Source of the DNA: Seriola aureovittata
Taxonomy: Eukaryota; Chordata; Actinopteri; Carangiformes; Carangidae
Direction: 5' to 3'
Assembly (NCBI RefSeq): GCF_021018895.1
Contig: NC_079371.1
Span: 7,708,501 to 7,772,500 of the forward strand
Length of the DNA stretch: 64,000 bases
Part shown: positions 48,797 to 61,380 of the stretch, one piece after another
Position numbering within the stretch: position 1 is the first letter of the stretch
Layout: every line of letters starts with the position of its first letter
The notes under the pieces: model-generated
Told to the model about the DNA's origin: nothing
Seen by the model: the letters and a program-made list of their open reading frames with translations, nothing else
Databases searched by the model: none
Position numbers and translations under genes: made by a program

Positions 48797-50556
48797 ATGG
48801 CCAACATAATCTTTGCAGAGCAGGAAAATGCACATCTCCACGCACCTACACTGAAGATGAGACAGCGACTTCAGTCTGCCCCAGGTATGAAAATACCAAT
48901 GTTGTGCTCAGATTTTTTTTTTTTTTTTTCTTAAAGCAGTCATATTGGTCTGTGAATAGATATGCAATATCCTGTGTTCTTTGTCCCACCAGAGAAACTT
49001 TTGAAATCTCCTATGATTGCCAAAACCTTAAACACTCCTCTGCCATCTGGTCGTAAGGCTTTTGGTGCTGTCAACAAAAAAAACCTGACCCCGGCTCTCA
49101 ATGCACAAGAGAAGAAACTACTAAAGTCACAGGTCGGAATAACCCATCATCTATTAATTTAATATTTATTATTGATTTTATTAATTAAAACTAATGGCAG
49201 GCTGTGAAGTAACCCATTTGCGCTATACCTCAAACTATAGATGCACTAACACTATATTTTGTTCCACAGGAAACCCAAGTCAATAATGCTGCTCAGACCA
49301 AAGCGGAGGAATATCCAGAAATTGAGAAGTTCATCCCTTATGACCCACTAGGTAAAGGTCACCTTCACTAGTAACAGTTTCACAGTTGAGCTCGTTTTCC
49401 TTTTTGATTCTACCAAAGGTCATATTTTACAGTAATACAAGTTCATAGATGAGCATTAGATGAAAAATGCTCAGAAATTACATAATGTGTAAATCCCACT
49501 GCAGCATCACATTGGCTTTGTCCATTAACGGTTTATTCCCTCAGGACTCAGCCCATTGATACTAATCTGTGGTGGCTGTACAAGAAAACTTGCACATGCC
49601 AAATGCAATTTGTTAATGATGACATGTATAAGCCTCATTCACCCTTGGTGTGGCTTTTTTTCCTCTCCTTTGACTCGTACTTTAAACCATTGGTTTTGCT
49701 AATGTGTTGTCGTCCCCCCCCCCCTGTAGAGTTTGTGAAGTACAGCATACCCGAAGACCTGGTTTGTGTCAGTGGCTTTGCGCTTCCTGGATTGGCCCGT
49801 TTCCCACAGGCTCCACATCTCTATGAGGAGGACCTGGAAAAGTTTGCTCCTCTCCCAGACTTGTCACCTGTAAAGATGCCAAAACGTTCAGGTATCAAAG
49901 TCCTATTAGGTGTGTGTGTGTGTGTGATTTATTGTGTGTATTTCATGTTACTCAACCCTTGTAAAGCAGAGTTATAGGTTGGTTCATCCATTTTACAATC
50001 ATTTTGTCATGTTTTGGACATTGCTGCTGCAACTGTAGTACAAAGGAGTTGAATGGTGTTGCTTAACTGCATTAAAAAATAACCAGCAAATTTCCTCAAT
50101 GATCCTGGTTACTGTGGATAATCCAGGTCCATGTTTAAGTTTTCACTTTGTCTCAAATTAATGGTCCCATGCATGTTTGTTAAACCAACAAAATTGCGTT
50201 TATTCTATCTTCAAACACTGTACCTCAAAACTGGGGACAATAGCAGAAACTATTATGTGGCGTAATAGTTAAAAACAGTGAAATGTTATCCTGCTATGAA
50301 TGAAGGCCACATTTACAAATAAGAGCCACATTTGGAAAAACAATTTGCAGCACTCTTTAATATGTGACTACTGTCTGGCAACTGTGGTTTAAGTATTGGG
50401 CACAGGTTGGAAACTACAATTATCATTAACTAAAGTTATCATTAACCTACTGTATCATTAACTTCTCTTCCAGATTATTGCTCAGAGCTGGATGCCTTTC
50501 TTCAAACACTTGATGAGCTGACTATTGAGCTTCCCCCAGAATCCATTACTGACTGA
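48797..50556 (+). CDS. pttg1: Securin (pituitary tumor-transforming gene 1)
   Basis: Five coding exons: 48797-48884, 48993-49132, 49270-49351, 49730-49891 and 50474-50556. All are joined in frame, giving 184 residues (human 202). The start is the first ATG after an acceptor at 48791. The strongest match to human securin is EEYPEIEKFIPYDPLEF (about 89-105), the segment by which securin lies in the separase active site as a pseudosubstrate. LSPVKMP follows near 148-154. The C-terminus ELPPESITD is acidic. Securin inhibits separase until APC/C-Cdc20 destroys it at anaphase. Odd points: at the usual KEN-box position there is QEN (9-11), and the D-box core is RKAF (50-53) where human has RKAL. An RQRL motif is present at 22-25. 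AATAAA at 50608-50613 ends the transcript. Confidence 0.9.
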
Positions 50557-50613
50557 ATGTAAATGCATGTGTTTTTTTTGTTATGACTACATTTTTATTT
50601 TCACTGAAATAAA

Positions 50614-51385
50614 GTTGTTTTTATGTATCCCTGCTGTCTACTTTATTTGCATTGATCCAGTCTGAAGCTCAGCTTTTTAGTGACAGTCTGTAAAAGTAGC
50701 AAGGAAATGTTCAGTGCATTACTTCCTGCTTTTTTTGAAGTCCATCAGTGGTCACATGTGAGGGATTCTCGTCATTGGTTTTTCCAGAGATTAGAATGAA
50801 CTTTGTCTCGGTTCCTCTTGTTAACGAAAGAAGAATTTCGCATTGAATCTGTGCCTCAATATTTGGGATAACTATTTAAAATAACGATTCTTATACTTAT
50901 CAGTTTGCATATAATGCTAGCGGGGACTGAAACGCTGACTGGCTGATACAGTTCGGGTGTATGTGTGTGTGCTTTTATAAGCGAGTCGGTATGCGCCTTG
51001 GACAGAGAACAGGTGAGTAACATTGAACGGGCAGCCTGAAGTCTGAAACGGGCGACTCGGTGCAACAAATGTAAACTGTAAAAATGTTATGGGATTAAAA
51101 GGAATAAAATGAACGTATTTTATTGGCAAAATTAGGAACTTCCTCTATCTGCATTAAGACGCTTAAAATAGTGGTGCATTAATGAAATGTTTTAGACGTG
51201 TGTGTATGTATGTATATATATATATATATACTTTAAAAATAAACTTTATCTCCCATGGTGCAGGGAGTGAATCCAGCGGAGTGGAGGGAAACCGTCCCCA
51301 GGCTATAATTTGACACAATCTTCAGGGTGTTGTCTAAATAAAAGGAAGTAGCCTTGAACTCCTCGTGCACGGAGAGCCAAGCAGT
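50614..51385. other. Short intergenic region and sowahd promoter
   Basis: Separates the pttg1 poly(A) signal from the sowahd start. Contains a TATGTA/TA microsatellite at 51203-51230. The sowahd 5' UTR probably covers about 51250-51385. No exon is seen. Confidence 0.4.
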
Positions 51386-52402
51386 ATGTATGAGAGCAGA
51401 TCGGATGATGCTGGATGTGACTCAACTGGATCCGAACCAGCTGTCAGCGATGCCGACGCCCACGGCAGCAGGACACTCACACAGCGCTCTGTTGTGGAGC
51501 GACTGTCGAGAAATGGCATGCAGGTCATGCCCAGTGCTTTCGAGCGTAGGTCGAGGCTGCAGAGGCAGCAAGAAGTCGCTGACGGCTCCACACCGGGAGG
51601 TCTGCAGAGAGAGGCTTCGGAGAGAGGGTCGCTCACACCCGCTATGCGTAAGAAATACCTCAAAGAGTTGCTTTTGAGCAACCCATCACACAGCGGGTTT
51701 AGCAGCGTACTGTCCTCACAAAGTCAGAGCGTGTCCTCCGAGCAGGACGCACGCTGGGCTTTGTATCCGATGGAGCACGCATGGATGCTGTCTGCGGTGG
51801 AGGGAAACTATGAGACCATCCTGGAGTTCATCTCTGAGGACCCCCATTTGTTAACCAGGAAGGATTTTATCAGCGGGTACTCAGTCCTGCACTGGTTGGC
51901 CAAGAGAGGACAGGACGAGACCCTGCTCAAACTTTTGCGTTACTCTGAGGGTGCGGGGATCCCTGTGAATGTGAACCTGCGGGGAAGCGGCGGCCTCACC
52001 CCGCTGCACGTCGCCAGTATGCAAGGACAGTACATGATCATCAAGCTGTTGGTCGGAGCTTTCGGTGCCAACGTCGATGCGATGGACTACAACGGGAAAA
52101 GAGCCTGGCAGTATCTGCGGGCAGACGCCCCGCCGGAGATGAAGGAGCTGCTTGGGGCCTGGGATGATGAGCACAGCTGCGGATGTGCGCAAAATGTCAA
52201 CAGAAACGTCAACGTCAACAACAACAGCAGCAGCAGCAGCATCAGCAGCTCTGGCGCAATGAACTTGACCGCACATGATGAGGTCGATGCTGGACAGACA
52301 GATCAAGTGAACTTCTTTGACCGGACTAAGAGAGGCAGCTGGAGATTTGGGTCTTTAAGGAAGCTGCTGCCCTCGTTTTCATTTCTTGGAAACAAAAGCT
52401 GA
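51386..52402 (+). CDS. sowahd: Sosondowah ankyrin repeat domain protein D
   Basis: Single-exon ORF of 338 residues. The ATG at 51386 is used; the frame is open a little further upstream but only with a GTG. Residues 83-110 (LTPAMRKKYLKELLLSNPS) are the SOWAH-type motif preceding the ankyrin part. Ankyrin repeats run from about 131 to 245 (HAWMLSAVEGNYETILEFI, SGYSVLHWLAKRGQDETLL, GGLTPLHVASMQGQYMIIK). A low-complexity Asn/Ser stretch lies near 270-290 and a basic C-terminus ends GSWRFGSLRKLLPSFSFLG. The intronless structure, length (human 315) and position next to rpl39 all match SOWAHD. No function is established for the protein; an adaptor role is only inferred from the repeats. AATAAA at 52960-52965. 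Confidence 0.92.
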   Translation: MYESRSDDAGCDSTGSEPAVSDADAHGSRTLTQRSVVERLSRNGMQVMPSAFERRSRLQRQQEVADGSTPGGLQREASERGSLTPAMRKKYLKELLLSNPSHSGFSSVLSSQSQSVSSEQDARWALYPMEHAWMLSAVEGNYETILEFISEDPHLLTRKDFISGYSVLHWLAKRGQDETLLKLLRYSEGAGIPVNVNLRGSGGLTPLHVASMQGQYMIIKLLVGAFGANVDAMDYNGKRAWQYLRADAPPEMKELLGAWDDEHSCGCAQNVNRNVNVNNNSSSSSISSSGAMNLTAHDEVDAGQTDQVNFFDRTKRGSWRFGSLRKLLPSFSFLGNKS

Positions 52403-53286
52403 TATATTCAATAATCTGCATTATTCCCCAGCTTGTGGTTGCCAACCTGGGTCGAGGGGTCACAATCTCCTTACCAAGTCATTTACTTGCAGTTTGAGTC
52501 CTTAAAAGCGAATATTCCTTTTCTTCGTGTGTAAATGTTTCCTGTATTTTCGAAGATCAAGTTTTTCCTTCATTCCAGAGCAGCAACCTGTCTTTTTTTT
52601 TTTAATATATAAAGAGAGAAACTCATTTCTGCTAACCTTTTATTGGAAACAGAAATGGCTACTGTACTTGGAGATGTTTATTAATCATAGACTTGATAAA
52701 ATGGAGATCAAGTAACAAATACTCGATACTGTCACCTCTAAAAATTGAACAATGTAAGAAGGAAAACTGAGCATAACTCATGTTCACACTGAAGCCATAA
52801 CTGATGAGGGGTCACTAAGTAGACAACTATCTGCAGAGATCTCAAGCTAAAGTTTGGGAACCACTGCTTCTCCAGGATAATCCAGTTCGAATACTGCTTT
52901 CCAGAGAATCTAAAAATACTGTCATAACCCTGTAAATAAGAAACCTTTATTTTGCATTTAATAAAAAAAAACAAAACCCACTGAACCTAACTTTAATGAA
53001 ATACCATATATTCTGAATTTATTTTATTTCATTTTGTGCTACTGCCCCAGTTCTGTCAAGTTTTAATATTAGTAGTTGCTGATGTGGCCATGTTTTTTCC
53101 AGTTTGAGCACTTTCAGTAAACAGTTTGTCTTGCTACTACAGTAGGCTTCTTGAATAGCAGAGCTGTCAGCATTACACCCTCCTTGGTTTGACTCAACAA
53201 AAAAAAAAAAAAAACCTGCCTGTAAATGGATAGTTCAGGGGGAAGAGACCAGACAACAGCTACAATTCAAGTTTGATCACAGATCT
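52403..53286 (+). other. sowahd 3' UTR and gap to rpl39
   Basis: The 3' UTR runs to AATAAA at 52960-52965. A poly-A run is present at 53200-53214. No other gene is seen. Confidence 0.5.
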
Positions 53287-53292
53287 TTTATT
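53287..53292 (-). terminator. Polyadenylation signal of rpl39
   Basis: Plus TTTATT is AATAAA on the rpl39 strand, about 110 bases past the stop. The convergent sowahd signal lies about 320 bases away, and only an A-rich spacer with a poly-A run at 53200-53214 separates them. Confidence 0.75.
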
Positions 53293-53401
53293 ATCAAACA
53301 TGACGAGATAACATGGCTCCCTCCCTGCGGTCGGGCCCAGCAGCTGGAGGTCCTGGCAGATGTTGGGATGGAGGGACACTGGGATCCAAGGATCCTCATG
53401 T

Positions 53402-56166
<2,765 letters not shown>

Positions 56167-56199
56167 TTTGTCCACTGTCCTTTCCCCACTATGGCAGTG

Positions 56200-56242
56200 G
56201 TCGAAGAGAGAGAAGGAAGTGACGCGGGCGCTTTTATCCAAT
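56200..56242 (-). promoter_or_regulatory. rpl39 core promoter with TATA-like box and 5' TOP
   Basis: On the minus strand GGATAAAAG (plus 56231-56239) lies about 25-30 bases upstream of a pyrimidine run CTTCCTTCTCTCTCTTC (plus 56203-56219). A CCAAT motif lies on the plus strand at 56238-56242. A TATA-like box feeding a start within a C-led polypyrimidine tract is typical of ribosomal protein genes and predicts mTOR-controlled translation. The exact start base is inferred. Confidence 0.6.
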
Positions 56243-56393
56243 CAGCGCCCAGAGAACGGACTGTGCCGTCTGCAGACAGCGACACCTACTGGAGGCTTCT
56301 TTACATTCAGCTCAGCAGCTGAGGCGTCACCTGCTGCATGTCTCGCCTCAAGCTCCCGGATCCCTCATTTGTTAAAGAAATTAATCTGGTGAG

Positions 56394-56492
56394 AGTGATG
56401 GAAGAATAATTCAATGCTTTACTTAAGCTTAGTACTAATACCACGCGGTAATAATACTCCATTACAAGTAAAAGTCCTGCATTGAAAATGTT
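56394..56492 (+). mobile_element. Partial copy of the TGGTGGAA / TTCCACCA hAT-like MITE
   Basis: GTGATGGAAGAATAATTCAA, then GTACTAATACCAC and ATTACAAGTAAAAGTCCTGC, are the left-half blocks of the element that is complete at 2838-3316. The right half is missing here. Confidence 0.6.
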
Positions 56493-57126
56493 ATTGAAGT
56501 CAAAGTACACACGGAAATATAGTCAGGAAAATGAGAAATATCCCGTGAGTGTTACTAGGGGTGCAATCGGCGGATGCGGTCATGCAGGCGATGGGTGCTG
56601 TATTTTATACACTGTGGCGATGATGAAGATGCATTGTAAATAGCCAACCTGTAGTGAGATAACTGGTGTCATTTGTTTTAGTATTGAGTTTATGTTGATC
56701 ATTCAGTTCATTAGTGGATAAACAATGGATTCCGCATCTGTGTATTAGAACAGACTGTGATGTTGGGTGTGTAATGCTTTATTGTAATGTAATTTCCTAG
56801 GACGTTTCCTGGACATGTGTAACTATAAATCTGGAAAATAGACTGAATTACAACTTGCAGAAAATATAACAGAACACCTAACAATGAACATAAATAGTTT
56901 AGTTTGTTCATCTGAACAGGTAATTCCTTGGACTGAAGATTGAAGTCTAGTTTCAGCAGTTCGTCAGGCTTGCCTAAAGCCTCTGATTGGTGAAAGAGGT
57001 GAACAATGAAGTGCTGAAACGTTTTCAAATAAAATCTCTCCACCCTTGAGTTTTCTTGTATTTTAAACCTAGGCAACTCCCCACCAAAGAGTAAAAAAAG
57101 ACACACAAGCTTAAGCAAAGACCTCT
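56493..57126. other. Intergenic spacer between rpl39 and upf3b
   Basis: No exon with usable splice signals is seen. The minus-strand ORF at 56711-57118 has no recognisable motif and I take it as chance. The upf3b poly(A) signal borders this stretch. Confidence 0.4.
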
Positions 57127-57132
57127 TTTATT
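57127..57132 (-). terminator. Polyadenylation signal of upf3b
   Basis: Plus TTTATT is AATAAA on the upf3b strand, about 840 bases past the stop codon. 57133-57970 is therefore read as the 3' UTR. Confidence 0.6.
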
Positions 57133-57970
57133 TCCAGTCAAAAGTGGCTACTGTATGTTAGCATCACCAGCTATGATATGTTTTCATGCTGATATGTTTT
57201 CATGTTCAGTTTAGTGCATCACAGATGAATTTTTCAATGGAATTTCAGATTAGAAAAGGGGGAAGGCCACAGGTTGATCACTCTGATTGAAGTGTTCATG
57301 CAGGCATGGCTGTCACATGGCAGTCTAGTCAGAAATGGCTATTTCTCCTGTCTCCTCAGCATATATTGTTCCTGTGAGACTATTATAAGTTTATAGACCA
57401 TGGAACGTTTTAATAACAGTTCTGCACATACACATACATAAGATGTCTATGTGTGCACTTCAAACTGAAAATGGCAATGATACAACAGAAATCTCTTTCA
57501 AGACGGTGTGGAAACAATATTGATGAGCTTGGCAAAGTTGACATGTTGAGTGATTGGGAAGTTTAAGACCTGCAAGGTTATTTTATACCTCCAGAATGTG
57601 ATTTGGATTAACAAGTTAAAAGCTGATATTTGCAGTGTGAACAATTTCCACCAGAGAAACAATACTGAAATAAGGTCACTTTGAGTTCACATGGTCCAAG
57701 AAAGCTTTGGCTTCACCTAATGTTCCCTACAGCCAAACTCTTTCCAAAGGTTACTGTTACCTTTCCTAACAAACAAAACTAATAGAGGGTCACATTCAGG
57801 CACAAGGAGGCTCCACCCTCACACTCTGCCTCTGAGACTGGGAGAGCCAGATGTAGCCCTGCTTCAACTGCAGTGCACGTTGCCCTGAGGCACCACATCG
57901 CTGCTCTGAGCCTCACAGGCCTGTCTACCCTCTCCTCACCAAACTTAAAATGCCATAAGTAGAAATCTGC

Positions 57971-60521
57971 TCAGTCATCTCCTTTGTCAACCACTTTCTT
58001 GGTCTCAGTGTCTGGCTTCCTGTCAGCAGAGTTGGATTCAGCTCCTCCTCCTGTAGTACGATTGCGGCTTCTGGCCCCTGGCTGGTACAGCTGAATAGCA
58101 GGCCGATCCTGATGCACAGACAGACAACACTATTAGAAACACTAAAAAGGAAGAAATGATGGGAAATTACTTGATAATTTGAAAGACTAGAATAGTCACC
58201 TTATTTCGTAGCCGCTCTCTTTTGCCACCATCATCCTTCTTGTTGTCTTTGGCGAGCTTCTCCGGCCTCTCAAAGTGAATGGATTCTCCAACATTTTCAC
58301 CCTTTTTCTTCTCCAAGGCACGGTCTTTTTCTTTTTTCACCTCATCCTCCCGCTTCCGGCACGAGTTTTCTCCATCGTGCTGTTCTCTCCTTCTCCGCCG
58401 CTCTTCGTCCTGACGCCTGATGCGCTCCTTCTCTTTCTGCCGCCGCTCCTTCTCTCGATCGCGCTCTCTGTCTCGATCTGTGTCACGCTCCCTGAACTCC
58501 TTTCGCCCGTCATCATCCGCTCTGTGTATAAAACACAAATGTTACAGTATTCTGCTCAAAGTGAGCAATGTGTTTTCAAATAAAATGACTGAAGCAACTA
58601 ACTTCCTTCCCCGATCCTCCTTATTTTCAATGTTCTGGCGCCTCTTATGATCAGCACTTCCCATGGATCTGTCCTCTTTACTTGGCTTCTCTGGTTTCTT
58701 GCTCTTTTCCTTTGGCTTCTCAGGATCAGCACCTTCACCTCTGTCTGGCTTCTTCAAGAGCTACACAGTTGAACATAAAGAGATATCAGATCATAATGAA
58801 ATATTGGAAATTAAACACAGTTGTAAACTGCTACACTCCACTGCAGCACACGCACCTTAATTTTTGGTTCTTCTTTAACTTGGTCCTTGTCTTTCTCCAG
58901 CGGTTTCTCAAGTCTCCTCATCTTCTCTGCCTCCTTGCGCTTCCTTCTCTCCTCCTCCCTCCACTTACGACGCTCCTCATCCCGCAGACGCTTCCGTTCA
59001 AGCTCCCTCCTCCTTCTTTCTTCTTTCTTTTCCTCCCTGATTCTCTGAATGGAAGTGTATCAGGACATGAGGTCACCCTTCATCATGCAATTTAACATAG
59101 CTAACATAACAAAAAAACATAATAGAACACCACACTGTTGTGCACATTTACCTGTTTATTCTTCAGGAAGTCCAGCAGAGGAGTAGTTTTTTTCCCTTGA
59201 AGAAAGAGAAAAGGTATGTTTAAATTATCCTTTGGACAGTGTGTCTATTTCAACATATATACAATGATGTCTCAGGTCTATTTTTAATTGACCTACCTAC
59301 AAGTTCCTTTGATTTTGCCTCAATCTCTTCCAACAGGGTCTCAGGTGTTGATGTCAACTTTTCTTCATCTCCATTATAATATTCCAGGAACCGCTTGTAA
59401 TCAGGATCTTAAAGAAAATGACATGCGAATACAGATACAAGATTATACACAAATAAATCAACCTGTTCTTCCTGACTTTTTTCCTCATTAAAAACTGGCA
59501 AATCTAACCATAAACATGCAGTACATGGAGCAAATGGTTGATGGTTATGCCACTAAAATATATATTCATTGAATCTAATTTCTTTATTACAATAAGGCAA
59601 AACATGCAAATTACTTTTAAATATCAGTAAATATCTTTACCTTCAGTAATTGTTCCACATTTTGCGTCCTTTTTCTTACTTCTTTTCTTGGCAGTCTTTT
59701 GAAAGGGTGCAAACTCTACAATGGCAGGATACTCCTGTCCTGTTGCAGACAAGTGATATGTGGACAAGGGTGAAGGCTCAATTCGTTACTGATAAAATCC
59801 TTAGGTTTGTTTATTTAACTCCAATTCATTATCTTCATACCTCTGTTGTCAATGAATACATATCCATCAAATCGATCTCTGAAGAGGACTATATCATCCT
59901 GATTTTTGAAATTGATGTAAGCCCTTGCGAAGAGGTGAGGGTAAAGGCTGAAAGGACAGAAGAATCATGTCATGGCAAACTATTAGAGGCGCTGGTAGTA
60001 TGTTTTAAATGATGAAAAGTATTTGCAGCAACTCACCTGGTGTCGTTGGAGAAAAACTCCAGGTAGTCCAGCTCTGGGAGAGGTTGCAGCTGCTCCTCCA
60101 GCTCCTCCTTGGTCAGACTAGGTGGTAATCGCCTAATCACGATCTGGGGAAACATTATTCACAGTTGTAGTTATTAGCACAGATGTGAGAACAATCAGAC
60201 TGAACAAAAGAGGGCAACAACTGGCTAATATTAACTTAAAGTTGGGTGAGAGTTAGTCTGGTTTTAACTGACTTTATCATTCACAAACTGCGTGTTAGAT
60301 TTGAAAAGCACAGCCAGTCAAAAACTTGCCGTTACTTCATGAAATCATTATAAGTATTCATAACTGACTGGTTTATAGCAACCGAAGCTAACGTAGCTAG
60401 CAAGTTTCACCTTTGTCATGGCCTCTTTCTTTTCCTTGGACTTCTCCGTCTTTTCTCCATCTTCACATTTTATTTCCACTTTTTTCTCCTTCGGTCGAGT
60501 GTTTTCCTTGTCTTCCTTCAT
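57971..60521 (-). CDS. upf3b: UPF3B, regulator of nonsense-mediated mRNA decay
   Basis: Ten coding exons, high to low: 60411-60521, 60037-60143, 59841-59947, 59641-59739, 59297-59407, 59152-59195, 58856-59044, 58603-58760, 58200-58521 and 57971-58108. Every junction keeps frame and gives 461 residues (human 470-483). Residues about 37-140 are the RRM-like domain that binds UPF2 (VIRRLPPSLTKEELEEQL, FFSNDTSLYPHLFARAYINF, DRFDGYVFID, EYPAIVEFAPFQK). Then come STPETLLEEIEAK and a long Arg/Lys/Glu-rich helical region (about 210-410). The C-terminal exon-junction-complex binding motif is DRPAIQLYQPGARSRNR (about 417-433). The protein shuttles between nucleus and cytoplasm and links the exon junction complex to UPF2/UPF1. 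The RS/RE-rich exon 9 contains an RDRERDRE repeat. The start is the only ATG in the first exon that opens with MKEDKE. Confidence 0.97.
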
Positions 60522-60900
60522 GGCTGAAACGCTACTTCGTCGCGCGGTTGAATTTCATCTCATCCCGCAGACTTGTTTACTTTTGTAGCAAGTTAGCCGG
60601 CTAGCAGCAAGCGAACTAACCGTAACTTCCTCTCTGACGGTTGGGACTGCAATTCAGTGTTCCCACCCGAGGGGAGCGCTGTAATTTAAAACGAACGTAC
60701 ACCATGAACTTCTAAATATGATTAAATGTATTTATTTTTTGTCAATATTATTATTTTTATTTTTTAATTTGACTGTAAGGCTATCTTTGGTTGTTTTTTT
60801 TCTATTGAAAAAAATTAAAAGGTCAGAAAAATAAAACTTCCTTTTTATTGACTGCCCTTCAAAATAAAAGGAAGTTGAACTTTTGAGTAGATTATTTTGT

Positions 60901-61035
60901 ATTGGTGGAAAGTAACTATGTACATTTCCAAATACAGTACTTAAATTCAATTTTGAATTACTCATACCTTACTTGGGCATTTCTATTTAATAACACTTTA
61001 TACTTCTACTCCACTACATCTCAGAGGGTTTTTTT
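60901..61035 (-). mobile_element. Partial copy of the TGGTGGAA hAT-like MITE, inverted
   Basis: TTGGTGGAAAGTAACTATG, AAATACAGTACTTAAATTC and ACTTCTACTCCACTACATC are the reverse complement of the right-half blocks seen at 3170-3316. The other half is absent. Confidence 0.65.
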
Positions 61036-61219
61036 GCACTGTTTACTCTTTATTAACGGATATACTTTTCAAATAACAATTTTACATTTTTATGCGTCCA
61101 TATCTATCATTTTTCTTTCGTTCTTGTTTTGTTACTTGTTCTGAGTTGACTTACTGTGATGTGTTGATATGTCGTCTTTTGTCAGAGCCAGAGCTGACGC
61201 TTTTCTTTTGAAAACTCCG

Positions 61220-61229
61220 ACAGGAAGTG
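61220..61229 (+). promoter_or_regulatory. ETS/GABP-like site upstream of ndufa1
   Basis: ACAGGAAGTG about 150 bases before the ndufa1 start. GABP (NRF-2) sites of this form control many nuclear-encoded respiratory-chain genes. Function is inferred from motif and position only. Confidence 0.35.
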
Positions 61230-61380
61230 TTTTTTTGTTCTCTGGTAGAGGAGTTCAGGTCATCCGGGCGGTCGACATTTTGTTAGCTTCTTAGCAAAAT
61301 AAACTATCGAGGGTAGTCTCGGGGCAACTTGGTTGTCCTCAAAGTTGCTCTCAGTCGTCTGACAGTTGAACTCTGTAATC

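Larger units (their letters stand above)
60522..61380. other. Divergent promoter region between upf3b and ndufa1
   Basis: No ORF of an RNF113A-like RING protein is present in these 859 bases, although human RNF113A lies between UPF3B and NDUFA1. A partial MITE occupies 60901-61035. ACAGGAAGTG at 61220-61229 is an ETS/GABP-type site, common at nuclear genes for respiratory proteins, upstream of ndufa1. Confidence 0.5.

Noticed and set aside
48589..49056. 155-residue ORF overlapping pttg1 exons
   Set aside because: It reads through a pttg1 intron and uses another frame; the spliced securin frame has family matches.
51365..51385. Upstream GTG start for sowahd
   Set aside because: The only ATG in a normal position is at 51386; nuclear genes rarely start at GTG and the extra seven residues show no conserved feature.
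56711..57118. 135-residue minus-strand ORF between rpl39 and upf3b
   Set aside because: No recognisable motif; downstream of the upf3b poly(A) signal.
59650..60012. 120-residue plus-strand ORF
   Set aside because: Antisense shadow of upf3b exons 3 and 4.
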